Shown here: positions 45,660-55,029 of the stretch, one piece after another
Position numbering within the stretch: position 1 is the first letter of the stretch
How the letters are laid out: every line of letters starts with the position of its first letter
Origin: Dehalococcoidia bacterium
GTDB lineage: Bacteria > Chloroflexota > Dehalococcoidia > Lucifugimonadales > Lucifugimonadaceae
NCBI GenBank assembly: GCA_029940375.1
Contig: JAPYUX010000003.1
Location: 1-61,870, forward strand
Reading direction: 5' to 3'
DNA: 61,870 nt
Program-made: the position numbers and the translations under genes
The notes under the pieces: model-generated
Seen by the model: the letters and a program-made list of their open reading frames with translations, nothing else
Databases searched by the model: none
What the model was told of the DNA's origin: nothing

Positions 45660-45734
45660 TGGTGCCTAGGGACAGATTCGAACTGTCGACACCTGCGTTT
45701 TCAGCGCAGTGCTCTACCCCTGAGCTACCCAGGC
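45660..45734 (-). tRNA. tRNA-Phe (GAA)
   Basis: 75 nt with an encoded CCA. The anticodon loop CTGAAAA, closed by CTGCG and CGCAG, presents GAA. The acceptor GCCTGGG pairs with CCTAGGC with one wobble or mismatch, and the discriminator is A. Confidence 0.94.
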
Positions 45735-45819
45735 AACTCATATAAATAAAAAAAATTCCACAATTTTTTATTATTCAATATATGAAATTAATTATTTATT
45801 ATTTATTATTTATACTATT

Positions 45820-46725
45820 ATGCCAGTTATATTTATAACATCGTCTAAAAAAGAGGCAGGTAAAACGACAGTTTTATCTGGAATTTCTTATGAATCGATT
45901 AAAAGAGGACTTAAAACTTTTGTTGGTGAATTTAATCAAGATCAGATAGTAGAACACAGTAATTTTTATAATTTAATGGATTCTAAAGAGATAAAATGTG
46001 AATTTAATAACTCAGACTTGGCTTTGATAGAAATCAATAATACTTCAATAGATTCAATAAAAAGACTATCTAGCAAATATGATGCAAAAATTATTTTGGT
46101 AGAAGAATCTCATAGTAGTATTAAGGAAGCTTCTAAAGCTTTATCTGAGAGATTGATCGGAGTTTTTATTAATGGAGTTTTAAGATATCAAAAAAATGAA
46201 TTGATACAAAACTATTCAAAAGAGAAACTGAATATTTTGGGATATTTAGATCAAACCAGATCACTTCTAGCATTATCATCGGATGAGTTGATAAAATCTT
46301 TAAATCCAACTAAGGTAATTTCTTTAGAAAATTCAAACAAATTAATTGAAAATTATTTGATAGGAGGTTTTGTTTTGGATTGGGGACCAGAATATTTTTC
46401 TAAATTTACTAACACCGCACTTATAGTTCGTGGTGATAGACCAGATGTCCAATTGTCGGCGATTCAATCAGGAAATTTAAATGTAATTATTGCCACTAAT
46501 AATGAAACTCCTGTTGAATATGTATTACATGAAGCTAATAAGTATAGAATTCCCATTATGGTAGTAAACAAAAGTACTGAAAATATAATGGACCAAATTT
46601 CTGAAAATTTAGAAAAAGTAACATTTAATCATCCTGATAAAATTATAAATGCCAATGATATCCTTTCAAATAGTTTAAATTTTGATAAATTATTTGAAGT
46701 TTTATCTACTCCTATAACAACTTGA
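45820..46725 (+). CDS. BioD-like ATPase domain with DRTGG domain
   Basis: A 301-aa protein resembling the N-terminal regulatory half of long phosphotransacetylases. A P-loop SSKKEAGKTTV (about residues 8-18) starts a dethiobiotin-synthetase-like fold. The C-terminal DRTGG domain (about residues 185-265) has ALIVRGDRPDVQLSA. The phosphotransacetylase catalytic half is absent. Homologous stand-alone proteins exist with unknown role, perhaps sensing nucleotides. It is followed 9 bp later by the helicase gene. Confidence 0.8.
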   Translation: MPVIFITSSKKEAGKTTVLSGISYESIKRGLKTFVGEFNQDQIVEHSNFYNLMDSKEIKCEFNNSDLALIEINNTSIDSIKRLSSKYDAKIILVEESHSSIKEASKALSERLIGVFINGVLRYQKNELIQNYSKEKLNILGYLDQTRSLLALSSDELIKSLNPTKVISLENSNKLIENYLIGGFVLDWGPEYFSKFTNTALIVRGDRPDVQLSAIQSGNLNVIIATNNETPVEYVLHEANKYRIPIMVVNKSTENIMDQISENLEKVTFNHPDKIINANDILSNSLNFDKLFEVLSTPITT

Positions 46726-46734
46726 TATTAGAGA

Positions 46735-49038
46735 ATGAAAAAAGTAGATTCTAAAATTCTCAAAGGACTTTCTGAAAACCAAATTTCTGCTGTTACTCAT
46801 CCTTTGTCGCCTCTCCTAGTTATAGCAGGCCCTGGTTCAGGGAAAACTAGAGTTATGGCACACAGAATTCCTTGGCTTATTCAGAATTATGATTTAAATC
46901 CTAGTAATATATTAGCGGTCACCTTTACAAATAAAGCCGCAAAGGAATTGTTAAATAGAACTAATATATTAATTAACTCATCCATAAAACCATTGGTTAA
47001 AACTTTTCATGGATTTGCATCATATTTTTTAAGAATAGAGGGGTATATTATAGGAATTGATCAAAATTTTTCTATATACGATGATGATGACAAAAATAAG
47101 ATAATAAAGAATATTTTTCAAGAACTAGATATAGATCCCAAAAAAATAAATGTAAGAATTGTGAATTCAGAAATATCTAGGGCGAAAAATACTAATTTTA
47201 CTCCAGAAAAATTTGCTTCTGAAAACTCTTCATATTTAGATGAAATAGTTTCTCGTGTTTATACAAGATATCAAGAAACAATTGAAAATTCCAATGCTTG
47301 TGATTTTGACGACTTATTAATGAAAACTAGGAATATTCTGAGTGAGAACAATAATATACAAAACAAGTGGTCTGATAGATTTGATCAAATTATTATAGAT
47401 GAATTCCAAGATACAAACCCTCTACAATTTCAAATATCTAATTTGTTAATAGGTGATAACAAATCAATATCAGTAGTTGGAGATCCTGATCAATCTATAT
47501 ATTCATGGAGGCATGCAAATCCAACAAATCTTAAGGAATTTGAAAAACAATTTAAAAATTGTAAAGTAGTTAATCTTGATGAGAGTTATAGATCAACTCA
47601 GCAGATTTTAGATGCAGCAGATTCTATTATTAGAAAAAACGCAGAAAGATTTCAACGTAAACTTTGGACTAAGAAGCAAAACGGATCTCTCATAGAATCT
47701 AATGTTTATTCTGATGAAGAGAGTGAATCTTTACAAATTTCTTATTTGATTTCAAAACAAATTAAAAATGGATTATCGGCAAATGAAATAGCTATTATGT
47801 ATAGAGTAAATGCACAAAGTAGATCTTTTGAAGTAGCCTTAAGTTCATTAGGTATAAGATATAGATTAGTTGGCGGTGTTAGATTTTATGATCGCAGAGA
47901 AATAAAAGATATTTTAAGCTATTGTAAATTAATTTTAAATCCTAATGATAATTCTGCATTTGAAAGAGTTATTAATATTCCTTCTCGCGGAATAGGGAAC
48001 AAAACTTTATCTATACTAAAAAACGCTGCTCAGATTAAAAATGTAAGTCTTCTTTCTTTCTTATTATCGTATTTAAGTGAAAAAAACAATGATATTAAAA
48101 ATAAACAATCGAAGAATTTATTTTCAACGAGAGCTACGCAATCTTTTATGACATTTATTGATATTTATATAAATTTGTGTGAGGGAGCAAAAACTCTAGA
48201 TCCGAATAATTTAATAAGTTTAATTTTGGATACAACAGATTATGCGGAATATATTAAAAATGATGAAGATGGGATAGAGAGATTAGAAAATATTTATGAA
48301 TTAAGATCTTCAGCAGAAGAATTTTCTGAGACCTTATCTTTAGATCCAAATCAGAACTTAATTGAATTCATAGAAGCCTCTTCTTTAAATACAAACTTAG
48401 AAAAGTTGGATGATGAATTTGAGTCTATAACGTTGATTACTTTACATCAGGCTAAAGGCCTAGAATTTCAAAATGTTTATATGGTGGGAATGGAAGAAGG
48501 ATTATTACCTCATTCAAAATCTCTTGAAACTCCTGAAGAATTAGAAGAGGAAAGACGTCTATGCTATGTTGGTATAACTAGAGCTAAGGAAAATTTATTT
48601 TTGTCTTATTCAAAAAGAAGACGTTTCCGTGGAATATATGATAATGCCTTGAAGTCAAGGTTTCTTGAAGATATACCCAAAGAAATGATTAAAGAAAATA
48701 ATAATTATTTGTATAGAAATGAAATGACAAGAAAGGTTACTAATCAAAATAAATCCGAAGCTTCATTGAAATTTGGAGAACAATTGGATGAATTAGCAAG
48801 AAAGATTTCTTCGAAATCTGATAATCCTTTCTCTATAGGGGATAGGATAGATCATAAAAAATATGGTTCAGGGATAATACTTGATTATAAAAATTTATAT
48901 AAAGATGTAGAGATAACAGTAAAATTTAAAGAGCCTTATGGAACAAAAAAAATTATGAAAAGTCGTGCTCCAATTAAAATTACCTCAGTAAAACAATCAG
49001 AAGATTTTGAAAACCCAGAGGACTATTATGGAATATAA
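46735..49038 (+). CDS. uvrD: UvrD/PcrA-type DNA helicase
   Basis: A 767-aa superfamily-1A 3'-5' helicase for repair and replication restart. Motif I is AGPGSGKTRVMAHR, motif Ia AVTFTNKAAKEL, motif II IIDEFQDTNPLQ, motif III VGDPDQSIYSWR, motif V TLHQAKGLEFQNV, and motif VI LCYVGITRAKENL. The C-terminal tail GDRIDHKKYGSGII is the PcrA-type RNA-polymerase-binding Tudor-like domain. Full length for the family. Confidence 0.96.
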   Translation: MKKVDSKILKGLSENQISAVTHPLSPLLVIAGPGSGKTRVMAHRIPWLIQNYDLNPSNILAVTFTNKAAKELLNRTNILINSSIKPLVKTFHGFASYFLRIEGYIIGIDQNFSIYDDDDKNKIIKNIFQELDIDPKKINVRIVNSEISRAKNTNFTPEKFASENSSYLDEIVSRVYTRYQETIENSNACDFDDLLMKTRNILSENNNIQNKWSDRFDQIIIDEFQDTNPLQFQISNLLIGDNKSISVVGDPDQSIYSWRHANPTNLKEFEKQFKNCKVVNLDESYRSTQQILDAADSIIRKNAERFQRKLWTKKQNGSLIESNVYSDEESESLQISYLISKQIKNGLSANEIAIMYRVNAQSRSFEVALSSLGIRYRLVGGVRFYDRREIKDILSYCKLILNPNDNSAFERVINIPSRGIGNKTLSILKNAAQIKNVSLLSFLLSYLSEKNNDIKNKQSKNLFSTRATQSFMTFIDIYINLCEGAKTLDPNNLISLILDTTDYAEYIKNDEDGIERLENIYELRSSAEEFSETLSLDPNQNLIEFIEASSLNTNLEKLDDEFESITLITLHQAKGLEFQNVYMVGMEEGLLPHSKSLETPEELEEERRLCYVGITRAKENLFLSYSKRRRFRGIYDNALKSRFLEDIPKEMIKENNNYLYRNEMTRKVTNQNKSEASLKFGEQLDELARKISSKSDNPFSIGDRIDHKKYGSGIILDYKNLYKDVEITVKFKEPYGTKKIMKSRAPIKITSVKQSEDFENPEDYYGI

Positions 49039-49414
49039 AGAATTGAAAATGATAAAATTATTTGTATATTTATCACTTTTTTCAAGTTTTTTTTCTGGAA
49101 TATTTCTTGTTCTAACGGATTTTATAGATAATCAAACTTTAATTGAAATTTATGGAAATAGAGTCTTATTTAATCTTTTTATTCCATTCTTGATTGCTTT
49201 AGTATGTTTATGGGGAACAAGAAGACAAAAAGTTTCAATTTATTATTTGCCGTTCAATTTAATTTTTGGTTCTATATTGTTATTTGGTTATCAAATTTTG
49301 ATGTTCAACCTTTTAGGAAAATATGCTTTTTTATATTTGATTAGCGCAATTTTTCTATTATCTTCAGCTATCACATCTTTTATATTTGTGACCATAAAAA
49401 GAAAGGATTCTTGA
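49028..49414 (+). CDS. Small four-helix membrane protein, unknown
   Basis: A 128-aa protein with four predicted transmembrane segments (about residues 8-30, 44-64, 73-95 and 100-122) and little else. ATG 49028 is supported by GAGG 8 bp upstream and overlaps the helicase stop by 11 bp. An internal Met at 49049 is possible. Its stop overlaps the first MaoC gene (TGATG). No family recognised. Confidence 0.7.
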   Translation: MEYKELKMIKLFVYLSLFSSFFSGIFLVLTDFIDNQTLIEIYGNRVLFNLFIPFLIALVCLWGTRRQKVSIYYLPFNLIFGSILLFGYQILMFNLLGKYAFLYLISAIFLLSSAITSFIFVTIKRKDS

Positions 49415-49887
49415 TGTCACAATCTGAAACAATATCTGATGAAATGAAAAAATTCATAAATCTTAAAACTAGACCAAAAATTTATAATGTGGAAAGGCAT
49501 TCTGTGGAAAGATTTGCAGAAGCCATTGGAGACGATAATCCAATTTATTTTAATGAAACTTACGCAAAAAAAACCATGGGTGGATTAATAGCTCCCCCTA
49601 CTTATGTCAGATTACTTAGACCAAATAAATTAGATAAAGAATTTCCTGAACCTTTTTCTAATCTAGTAGACGGAGGTTCTTCTTACAATTTTTATGAACA
49701 TATATATGTAGGAGATAAAATTAGTGTTGTATCTAAATTGAAAGATCTTTTTGTAAAAACTGGGAAAATCGGAAATATGTTATTTAAACTAACCTTAATT
49801 TCCTATACTAACCAAAAAAATATATTAGTAACCACACAAGAAGTTACTACAATTACTTATGGTAAGGGAGAAAAAACATTTTTATGA
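49414..49887 (+). CDS. MaoC-like hot-dog dehydratase, subunit 1 (FAS1-like N-terminal type)
   Basis: A 157-aa hot-dog protein. ERFAEAIGDDNPIYFNE and GGLIAPPTYVRLL match the N-terminal hydratase domain of the FAS1-type MaoC pairs, such as HadA/HadC in mycolic-acid-type dehydratases. This subunit usually lacks the catalytic Asp-His pair and partners with a catalytic MaoC. ATG 49414 with AAGGA upstream overlaps the previous stop. It is followed by the catalytic MaoC, overlapping 4 bp. Confidence 0.85.
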   Translation: MSQSETISDEMKKFINLKTRPKIYNVERHSVERFAEAIGDDNPIYFNETYAKKTMGGLIAPPTYVRLLRPNKLDKEFPEPFSNLVDGGSSYNFYEHIYVGDKISVVSKLKDLFVKTGKIGNMLFKLTLISYTNQKNILVTTQEVTTITYGKGEKTFL

Positions 49888-50336
49888 AAAGTCAATTTTT
49901 TTTTGAAGATATTGATGAAGGCCATATTTTTGGACCAATTGAAAAAAATATAGATAGAAAACAGTTGGTTATGTATGCTGGGGCCTCACAAGATTTTAAC
50001 GAATTTCATTATGATGACGAAGTTGCAAAAAAAGCAGGGCATAAAGGAATAATTATTCATGGAGCATTAAAAAGTGCATGGCTTGCTCAGTTACTTGTGG
50101 ATATTGTAGGTCATCAGGGGCGTATTTTAAAATTTAATGTATCATATAGAGGAGTTGATTTCCCATATGAAGATTTGAAATATTATGGGAAGGTAATAAA
50201 AAAATCGATTGAAGGCTCTAAAGGAGTTGTTGATATAGAATTGAATTTAGAAAATTCCAAAGGTCAAATAACTACACCATCAACAGCTCAAATTGAATTA
50301 CCAATGAAAGAAAAAAATGAGGAAAAAAATGTCTAA
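49884..50336 (+). CDS. MaoC-like (R)-enoyl-CoA hydratase/dehydratase, subunit 2
   Basis: A 150-aa hot-dog hydratase. The catalytic hydratase-2 motif appears as YAGASQDFNEFHYDDEVAKKAG, cut to YAGASQDFNEFHYDDE, with the Asp and His of the active site, and GIIIHGALKSAWLAQ. It should hydrate trans-2-enoyl thioesters, probably as a heterodimer with the preceding subunit. It overlaps the SDR gene by 8 bp, so all three are translated as one unit. Confidence 0.9.
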   Translation: MKSQFFFEDIDEGHIFGPIEKNIDRKQLVMYAGASQDFNEFHYDDEVAKKAGHKGIIIHGALKSAWLAQLLVDIVGHQGRILKFNVSYRGVDFPYEDLKYYGKVIKKSIEGSKGVVDIELNLENSKGQITTPSTAQIELPMKEKNEEKNV

Positions 50337-52125
50337 TATTTTAGATAACAAAGTAGCAATAGTAACAGGAGCTGGTAGAGGTATAGGTAGAGCTGTAGCT
50401 GAAGATTTAGCAGCTCATGGTGCAAAAATTCTTGTCGTTGATCCTGGGCTTTCTTTAGATGGCAATGTTGAAAATGCTTCATTAGCTGACGAAGTTGTTG
50501 AAGGTATAAATAAAGCTGGTGGTGAAGCCAAAGCAAATAAATTATCTGTAGCATCATTTGAAGCTGGAGAAGAGATAGTAAATGATGCTATGAATTCATT
50601 TGGTCGATTAGATATTGTTGTTACCGTTGCAGGTATATTAAGAGACAGGATGATATTTAATATGACAGAGGATGAATGGCATGATGTTATTGATGTACAT
50701 TTAACTGGAACATTTTCTGTTGTAAGGCATGCAGCTCCAATATTTAGAGCTCAAAAATCTGGAAGAATCATAACTTTTTCTTCAACATCAGGACTTTTTG
50801 GAAATGCAGGACAAGCGAATTATGGAGCAGCTAAATCTGGGATAGCTGGTTTTACAAAAGTTGTTGGAAAAGATTTAGGAAAATATGGAGTTACTGCAAA
50901 TAGCATTGCACCAAGTGCTGATACAAGAATGACAGCTTCTGTACCAGAGGAATTTATGACGTCAAGGGATAATCCTTATAAAGAATCTAGAGACCCAAGA
51001 GATATTGCTCCATTCGTTACTTATTTAGCAAGTGATTATTCTGCTCCAATTAATTCTCAAATTTTTCATGTTTCTGGAGGTACTATCAATCAACTTATGG
51101 AACTAAGAAGAAAAGTAACATTGTTTAATCCTATTAGCAAAGGAAGATTTAAACAGGAAGACTTTGGTGCTGAAGGAAGAGGGCTAGTATTTGGATTCGG
51201 AGAAAAAAATAATGAGACCTCAAAACCTTTGGATGGTAAAGTTGCAGTTGTTACAGGTTCTGGAAGAGGAATAGGAAGGGGCATAGTTCTTGAATTATCT
51301 AAATTAGGTGCAAATATTGTTGTCAATGATGTTGGTGCTAGTTTAGATGGGAGTGGAAATGACACCGGACCCGCTCAAAGTGTGGTTGAGGAAATATCCG
51401 AGCTTGGGGGTAGAGCTGTAGCTTCAACAAGTTCTGTAGCAACAGTAGCTGGAGGACAAGAAATTATTGATAAAGCCATTGAAGAATTTGGTAGATTGGA
51501 TATTGTTATTACACCTGCAGGTATATTAAGGGACAGAATGATATTTAATATGACAAAAGAAGAATGGCAGGATGTAATTGATGTTCACTTAACAGGAACT
51601 TTTTCAGTTGTTGCTCCTGCATCTAAGATTTTTAGAGAGCAGAAATCAGGTAGAATAATAACATTTTCAAGTGTTTCAGGATTAATAGGATATAGTGGTC
51701 AATCAAATTATGGTGCTGCTAAGGATGGGATTGCAGGATTTACCAGAGTTGTAGCTAAAGAACTTGCAAAATATGGAGTTACAGCTAATGCTATTTCCCC
51801 AGGAGCGAACACTAGAATGACTGAATCAATACCTGATTCAACTAGGGCTATGAGATCAGGAGCATTCAAGCCTGCTGAAGAAGATCATTTCATTAACGAT
51901 CCAGAAGATGTTGCTCCAGTTGTTGCTTGGTTATGCACAGATGCCGCATCGCATATTAATGGTGAAGTAGTTCATGCTTCTGGAAATAGAATAAGCTTAT
52001 TTAACAAATATGAAACTCGAAGATCAATCAGAAAAGCTGGAAGATGGACCGTCGAAGAACTCGCTAATGCGGTCCCAGAAACCTTTGGCCCTGAATTGAT
52101 TAATCCTGCTCCTTCCCAACAATAA
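50329..52125 (+). CDS. Tandem-SDR protein (two fused 3-hydroxyacyl dehydrogenase domains)
   Basis: A 598-aa fusion of two short-chain dehydrogenase domains. Domain 1 (about residues 1-255) has TGAGRGIG, SSTSGLFG and NYGAAKSG with the catalytic Tyr and Lys. Domain 2 (about residues 300-560) has TGSGRGIG, SSVSG and NYGAAKDG. Both share GILRDRMIFNMT and VIDVHLTGTFSVV, so they arose by duplication. Layout resembles the dehydrogenase half of fungal multifunctional enzyme type 2 (Fox2), with the hydratase encoded separately by the adjacent MaoC genes. The ATG follows GAGG by 7 bp. It probably oxidises (R)-3-hydroxyacyl-CoA. Confidence 0.88.
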   Translation: MSNILDNKVAIVTGAGRGIGRAVAEDLAAHGAKILVVDPGLSLDGNVENASLADEVVEGINKAGGEAKANKLSVASFEAGEEIVNDAMNSFGRLDIVVTVAGILRDRMIFNMTEDEWHDVIDVHLTGTFSVVRHAAPIFRAQKSGRIITFSSTSGLFGNAGQANYGAAKSGIAGFTKVVGKDLGKYGVTANSIAPSADTRMTASVPEEFMTSRDNPYKESRDPRDIAPFVTYLASDYSAPINSQIFHVSGGTINQLMELRRKVTLFNPISKGRFKQEDFGAEGRGLVFGFGEKNNETSKPLDGKVAVVTGSGRGIGRGIVLELSKLGANIVVNDVGASLDGSGNDTGPAQSVVEEISELGGRAVASTSSVATVAGGQEIIDKAIEEFGRLDIVITPAGILRDRMIFNMTKEEWQDVIDVHLTGTFSVVAPASKIFREQKSGRIITFSSVSGLIGYSGQSNYGAAKDGIAGFTRVVAKELAKYGVTANAISPGANTRMTESIPDSTRAMRSGAFKPAEEDHFINDPEDVAPVVAWLCTDAASHINGEVVHASGNRISLFNKYETRRSIRKAGRWTVEELANAVPETFGPELINPAPSQQ

Positions 52126-52726
52126 CTTCCGGTTTGGGAAGATCTTTATTTTTTTGCCAATCAGATTTATATATTTCCATGAAATGAAATTCATGTGAAG
52201 CTTTTTTAACAATTTTTTTAAATTTAAAACCTGATTTTCTGAAAGAATTTTGTGCTCGTATATTTTCTGTTAATGTATGTAAATATACTTTTGTTATATC
52301 TGTTTGATTGAATATATAATAGAGTGTATTCATAGTAGCATCAGCACCATAACCAAAATTCCAATATTTTTTATTTCCTATCATAATTCCATATTCACAT
52401 GAATTATTCCATCGATTTATATCATAAAACATACAATTTCCTATATGAACATTTTTTTTGTTATCAATAGAAAATTTTACTGACCAAGGTGATGGTTTTT
52501 CTATTTCATTTATGGATATTCTTTCAAATTGTTCATAGGTTAGATTTATGGGAATTGTTGCATCTAAATCTGATAGTTCAGAATCTATTCTCCAACCATA
52601 ATCATTTTTCAGATCTTCTCTTATTTTTTGGCGTACTATCGTTTTTTCTCCAATTAGAATGATATTTTTTTCTGATTTAGTCTTTATTTCTGGAAGAAAA
52701 AGCTTTTTCCACGATTTCGATTTCAT
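52100..52726 (-). CDS. GNAT-family acetyltransferase (RimJ/RimL-like)
   Basis: A 208-aa protein. The GNAT core has CEYGIMIGNKKYWNFGYGAD (20 residues) and later VYLHTLTENIRAQNSFRKSG, the acetyl-CoA loop and the typical C-terminal helix of RimJ/RimL-like enzymes. The N-terminal 60 residues are less typical. It overlaps the SDR gene convergently by 26 bp and the upstream Nudix gene by 50 bp; a later start may be real but no later ATG gives a complete domain. Confidence 0.75.
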   Translation of the reverse strand: MKSKSWKKLFLPEIKTKSEKNIILIGEKTIVRQKIREDLKNDYGWRIDSELSDLDATIPINLTYEQFERISINEIEKPSPWSVKFSIDNKKNVHIGNCMFYDINRWNNSCEYGIMIGNKKYWNFGYGADATMNTLYYIFNQTDITKVYLHTLTENIRAQNSFRKSGFKFKKIVKKASHEFHFMEIYKSDWQKNKDLPKPEVIVGKEQD

Positions 52727-53108
52727 TTTTATAAGTTAATTTTTCTTTAGATTCAGATAGTGTCATCCAATAAATCGAATCAAATTCATCGTCATGATTT
52801 TTTAAGTTTCCACCTATTTTATTCATTAGAAAATAATGAACAATCTTATTATAAACTATATTTTCTTCGTATTTATTATCCCCAAAAGGTTTTTTGAATT
52901 CATAAGATATTGATTCTATTTTATTCACTATTTCAGTAATGATTCCTGTTTCCTCTTTTACTTCTCTGATAGCTGTTTCAAAAACGGTTTCTCCTTTTTC
53001 AGGAGTTCCTTTGGGTAAACAAAATAAATCTGTTGTTTTTCTATAACAAATTAATACTTGTTTATTTTGGTATACTACTCCTCCAGCTGACCAAATTTTT
53101 TTTTTCAT
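52677..53108 (-). CDS. Nudix hydrolase
   Basis: A 143-aa MutT-like hydrolase. The Nudix box runs from GTPEKGE through REVKEETGI (G-x5-E-x7-REUxEExGU). IWSAGGVVYQNKQVLIC forms the first strands. Likely to clean up modified nucleoside diphosphates or dinucleoside polyphosphates. ATG 53108 is preferred over a longer, unusually hydrophobic N-terminus. It is upstream of and overlapping with the GNAT gene. Confidence 0.88.
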   Translation of the reverse strand: MKKKIWSAGGVVYQNKQVLICYRKTTDLFCLPKGTPEKGETVFETAIREVKEETGIITEIVNKIESISYEFKKPFGDNKYEENIVYNKIVHYFLMNKIGGNLKNHDDEFDSIYWMTLSESKEKLTYKNEIEIVEKAFSSRNKD

Positions 53109-53296
53109 AGTTATGTTCAAAAAATTCAAAAAATTAATAAATAGAATCAACGATTTATATTATTATATATAATTGATATTATTGATATTTTTGATATTTT
53201 CGAATACTATCAGAAAGGTTGTGCAAAATTTGCAAGTCAATGCCATGCTAACTTTTAGATGGTTACTATTGGGATTTTTGTTATGTATATAACGTT

Positions 53297-55027
53297 ATGA
53301 ATCAAAAAATTATATCTAATGATTTTGTTATAAGATTCGCTGGTGAAGGAGGCCAGGGCCTTGTGACCTCTGCAGATGCTGCAGCGAAAGCTGCAAGTAG
53401 ATCTGGTTATTATTGCCAAACATTTTCTACCTTTCCCTCTCAAATCATGGGAGGTCCTGCGTCTTCTCAAGTTAGAATATCAACTACTCAAGTTTTATCA
53501 AGCGGAGATTTTGTAGATGTTTTGGTTGTGTTAAATCAATATGCATTTGATAATCATATACAGGATTTAAATCAAGAAAATGGAGTATGTATATATAATG
53601 CTCAAGATTGCGTACCTTCGGGAGAAGGAAATTATTTTGGAATAGATGCAGATAAATTAGCGAAGGAATCAGGTAATACAAGAGCTGCAAATATGGTTAT
53701 ACTGGGGGCCGTTGCTAAACTTATAGATTTTAAATTAGAAAGTATCGAAAGTTTTATTAAAGATAGGTTCTCAAGAGGAAGACCTGGTGATGAAGAAATT
53801 ATAAAGTCTAATATCATTGCTTTATCTTCCGGGGCAAAAGTTGCTGAAAAAAGCGGATTTAATGTTGGTTCTTTGGCACCATCGAAACCTCCAAAACATG
53901 ATCAAATAATTATATCTGGAAATGCTGCACTATCTTTAGGTGCTACTTCTGCCGGATTAGATAGTTATTACGGTTATCCAATTTCTCCAGCAACAACAAT
54001 TTTGGTTTGGATGGAACAAAATTTAGTACAAAAAGACAAGTTTGTTTTCCAGGTTTCGTCTGAGATAGAGGCAATAAATAATGTAATTGGAGCTGGCTTT
54101 TCTGGAAAGAAAGCCATGACAGCAACTGCAGGACCAGGATTATCTTTAATGTCTGAAGGGATAGGCTTGGCTTGGATGGCAGAAATTCCTTGTGTTATAG
54201 TTGATGTTCAAAGAGGAGGCCCCGCAACAGGTTTACCTACTAAATCAGAACAATCAGATTTATTTGCCTGCATGTTCCCAGCGCATGGTGATGTTAGATT
54301 GCCTATTCTGGCTCCAGGAACTGTTGAAGAATGTTTTATCATTGGTGGTTTGGCATTGAATTGGGCTGAAAGATACCAAGGTCCAGTTATCATAATGAGT
54401 GAATTTAGTTTAGCCGATAGATCAGAAAACATAAAAAAACCAATTTTAAGTAATGTAATTGATGAAAGAAGGAATAGTAAATCGAGTGATAATGGTTTCA
54501 AGAGATATCAGTCTTTAGGAAAAAATGGAGAACTTTCAGCTATGCCAATCCCTGGTAATCAGGCCGCATACGTCGCAAATGGATCAGAACATGATGAAAT
54601 TGGTGATACTACTCATCTTCCTAAACATCATATTAGACTTACAGAAAGAAGATTTGGAAAATTGTCATTATTAAATGATGCTCATTTTGAGATAGAGAAC
54701 ACCTCTTCTGAAATTGTAATTATGCCTTGGGGTTCAAGTAAAGGAGTTGCGCGAGAAGCATATGAGAAATTGATTTCTGACAACCTAAATATTGGGTGGA
54801 TATATTCAATTTGTTTAAACCCTTTACCAAAAGAAGTATTAAATGAATTAAGGTTAAAGAAAATAGTTATAGTCCCAGAATTAAATTATCAAGGTCAATG
54901 GTCTTCAATAATGCGAATGGATGGAATAAATGCCGTATCTGTTACTCAATATACTGGGCTACCATTTAAACCTTCAGAACTTGCGGAAAAAATTAGAGAG
55001 AAAATAAAACAAACTATGGAGGTTTAA
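53297..55027 (+). CDS. korA: 2-oxoacid:acceptor oxidoreductase, gamma-alpha fusion subunit (KorA-like)
   Basis: A 576-aa subunit made of an N-terminal gamma domain (FAGEGGQGLVTSADAAA, about residues 14-30, then MGGPASSQVRIS) fused to the alpha domain (GYPISPATTILVWME and GPGLSLMSEGIGLA). With the next gene it should oxidise 2-oxoglutarate or another 2-oxoacid with CoA to the acyl-CoA, reducing ferredoxin. No extra ferredoxin domain is present. ATG 53297. The beta-subunit gene starts 2 bp downstream. Confidence 0.93.
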   Translation: MNQKIISNDFVIRFAGEGGQGLVTSADAAAKAASRSGYYCQTFSTFPSQIMGGPASSQVRISTTQVLSSGDFVDVLVVLNQYAFDNHIQDLNQENGVCIYNAQDCVPSGEGNYFGIDADKLAKESGNTRAANMVILGAVAKLIDFKLESIESFIKDRFSRGRPGDEEIIKSNIIALSSGAKVAEKSGFNVGSLAPSKPPKHDQIIISGNAALSLGATSAGLDSYYGYPISPATTILVWMEQNLVQKDKFVFQVSSEIEAINNVIGAGFSGKKAMTATAGPGLSLMSEGIGLAWMAEIPCVIVDVQRGGPATGLPTKSEQSDLFACMFPAHGDVRLPILAPGTVEECFIIGGLALNWAERYQGPVIIMSEFSLADRSENIKKPILSNVIDERRNSKSSDNGFKRYQSLGKNGELSAMPIPGNQAAYVANGSEHDEIGDTTHLPKHHIRLTERRFGKLSLLNDAHFEIENTSSEIVIMPWGSSKGVAREAYEKLISDNLNIGWIYSICLNPLPKEVLNELRLKKIVIVPELNYQGQWSSIMRMDGINAVSVTQYTGLPFKPSELAEKIREKIKQTMEV

Positions 55028-55029
55028 TT

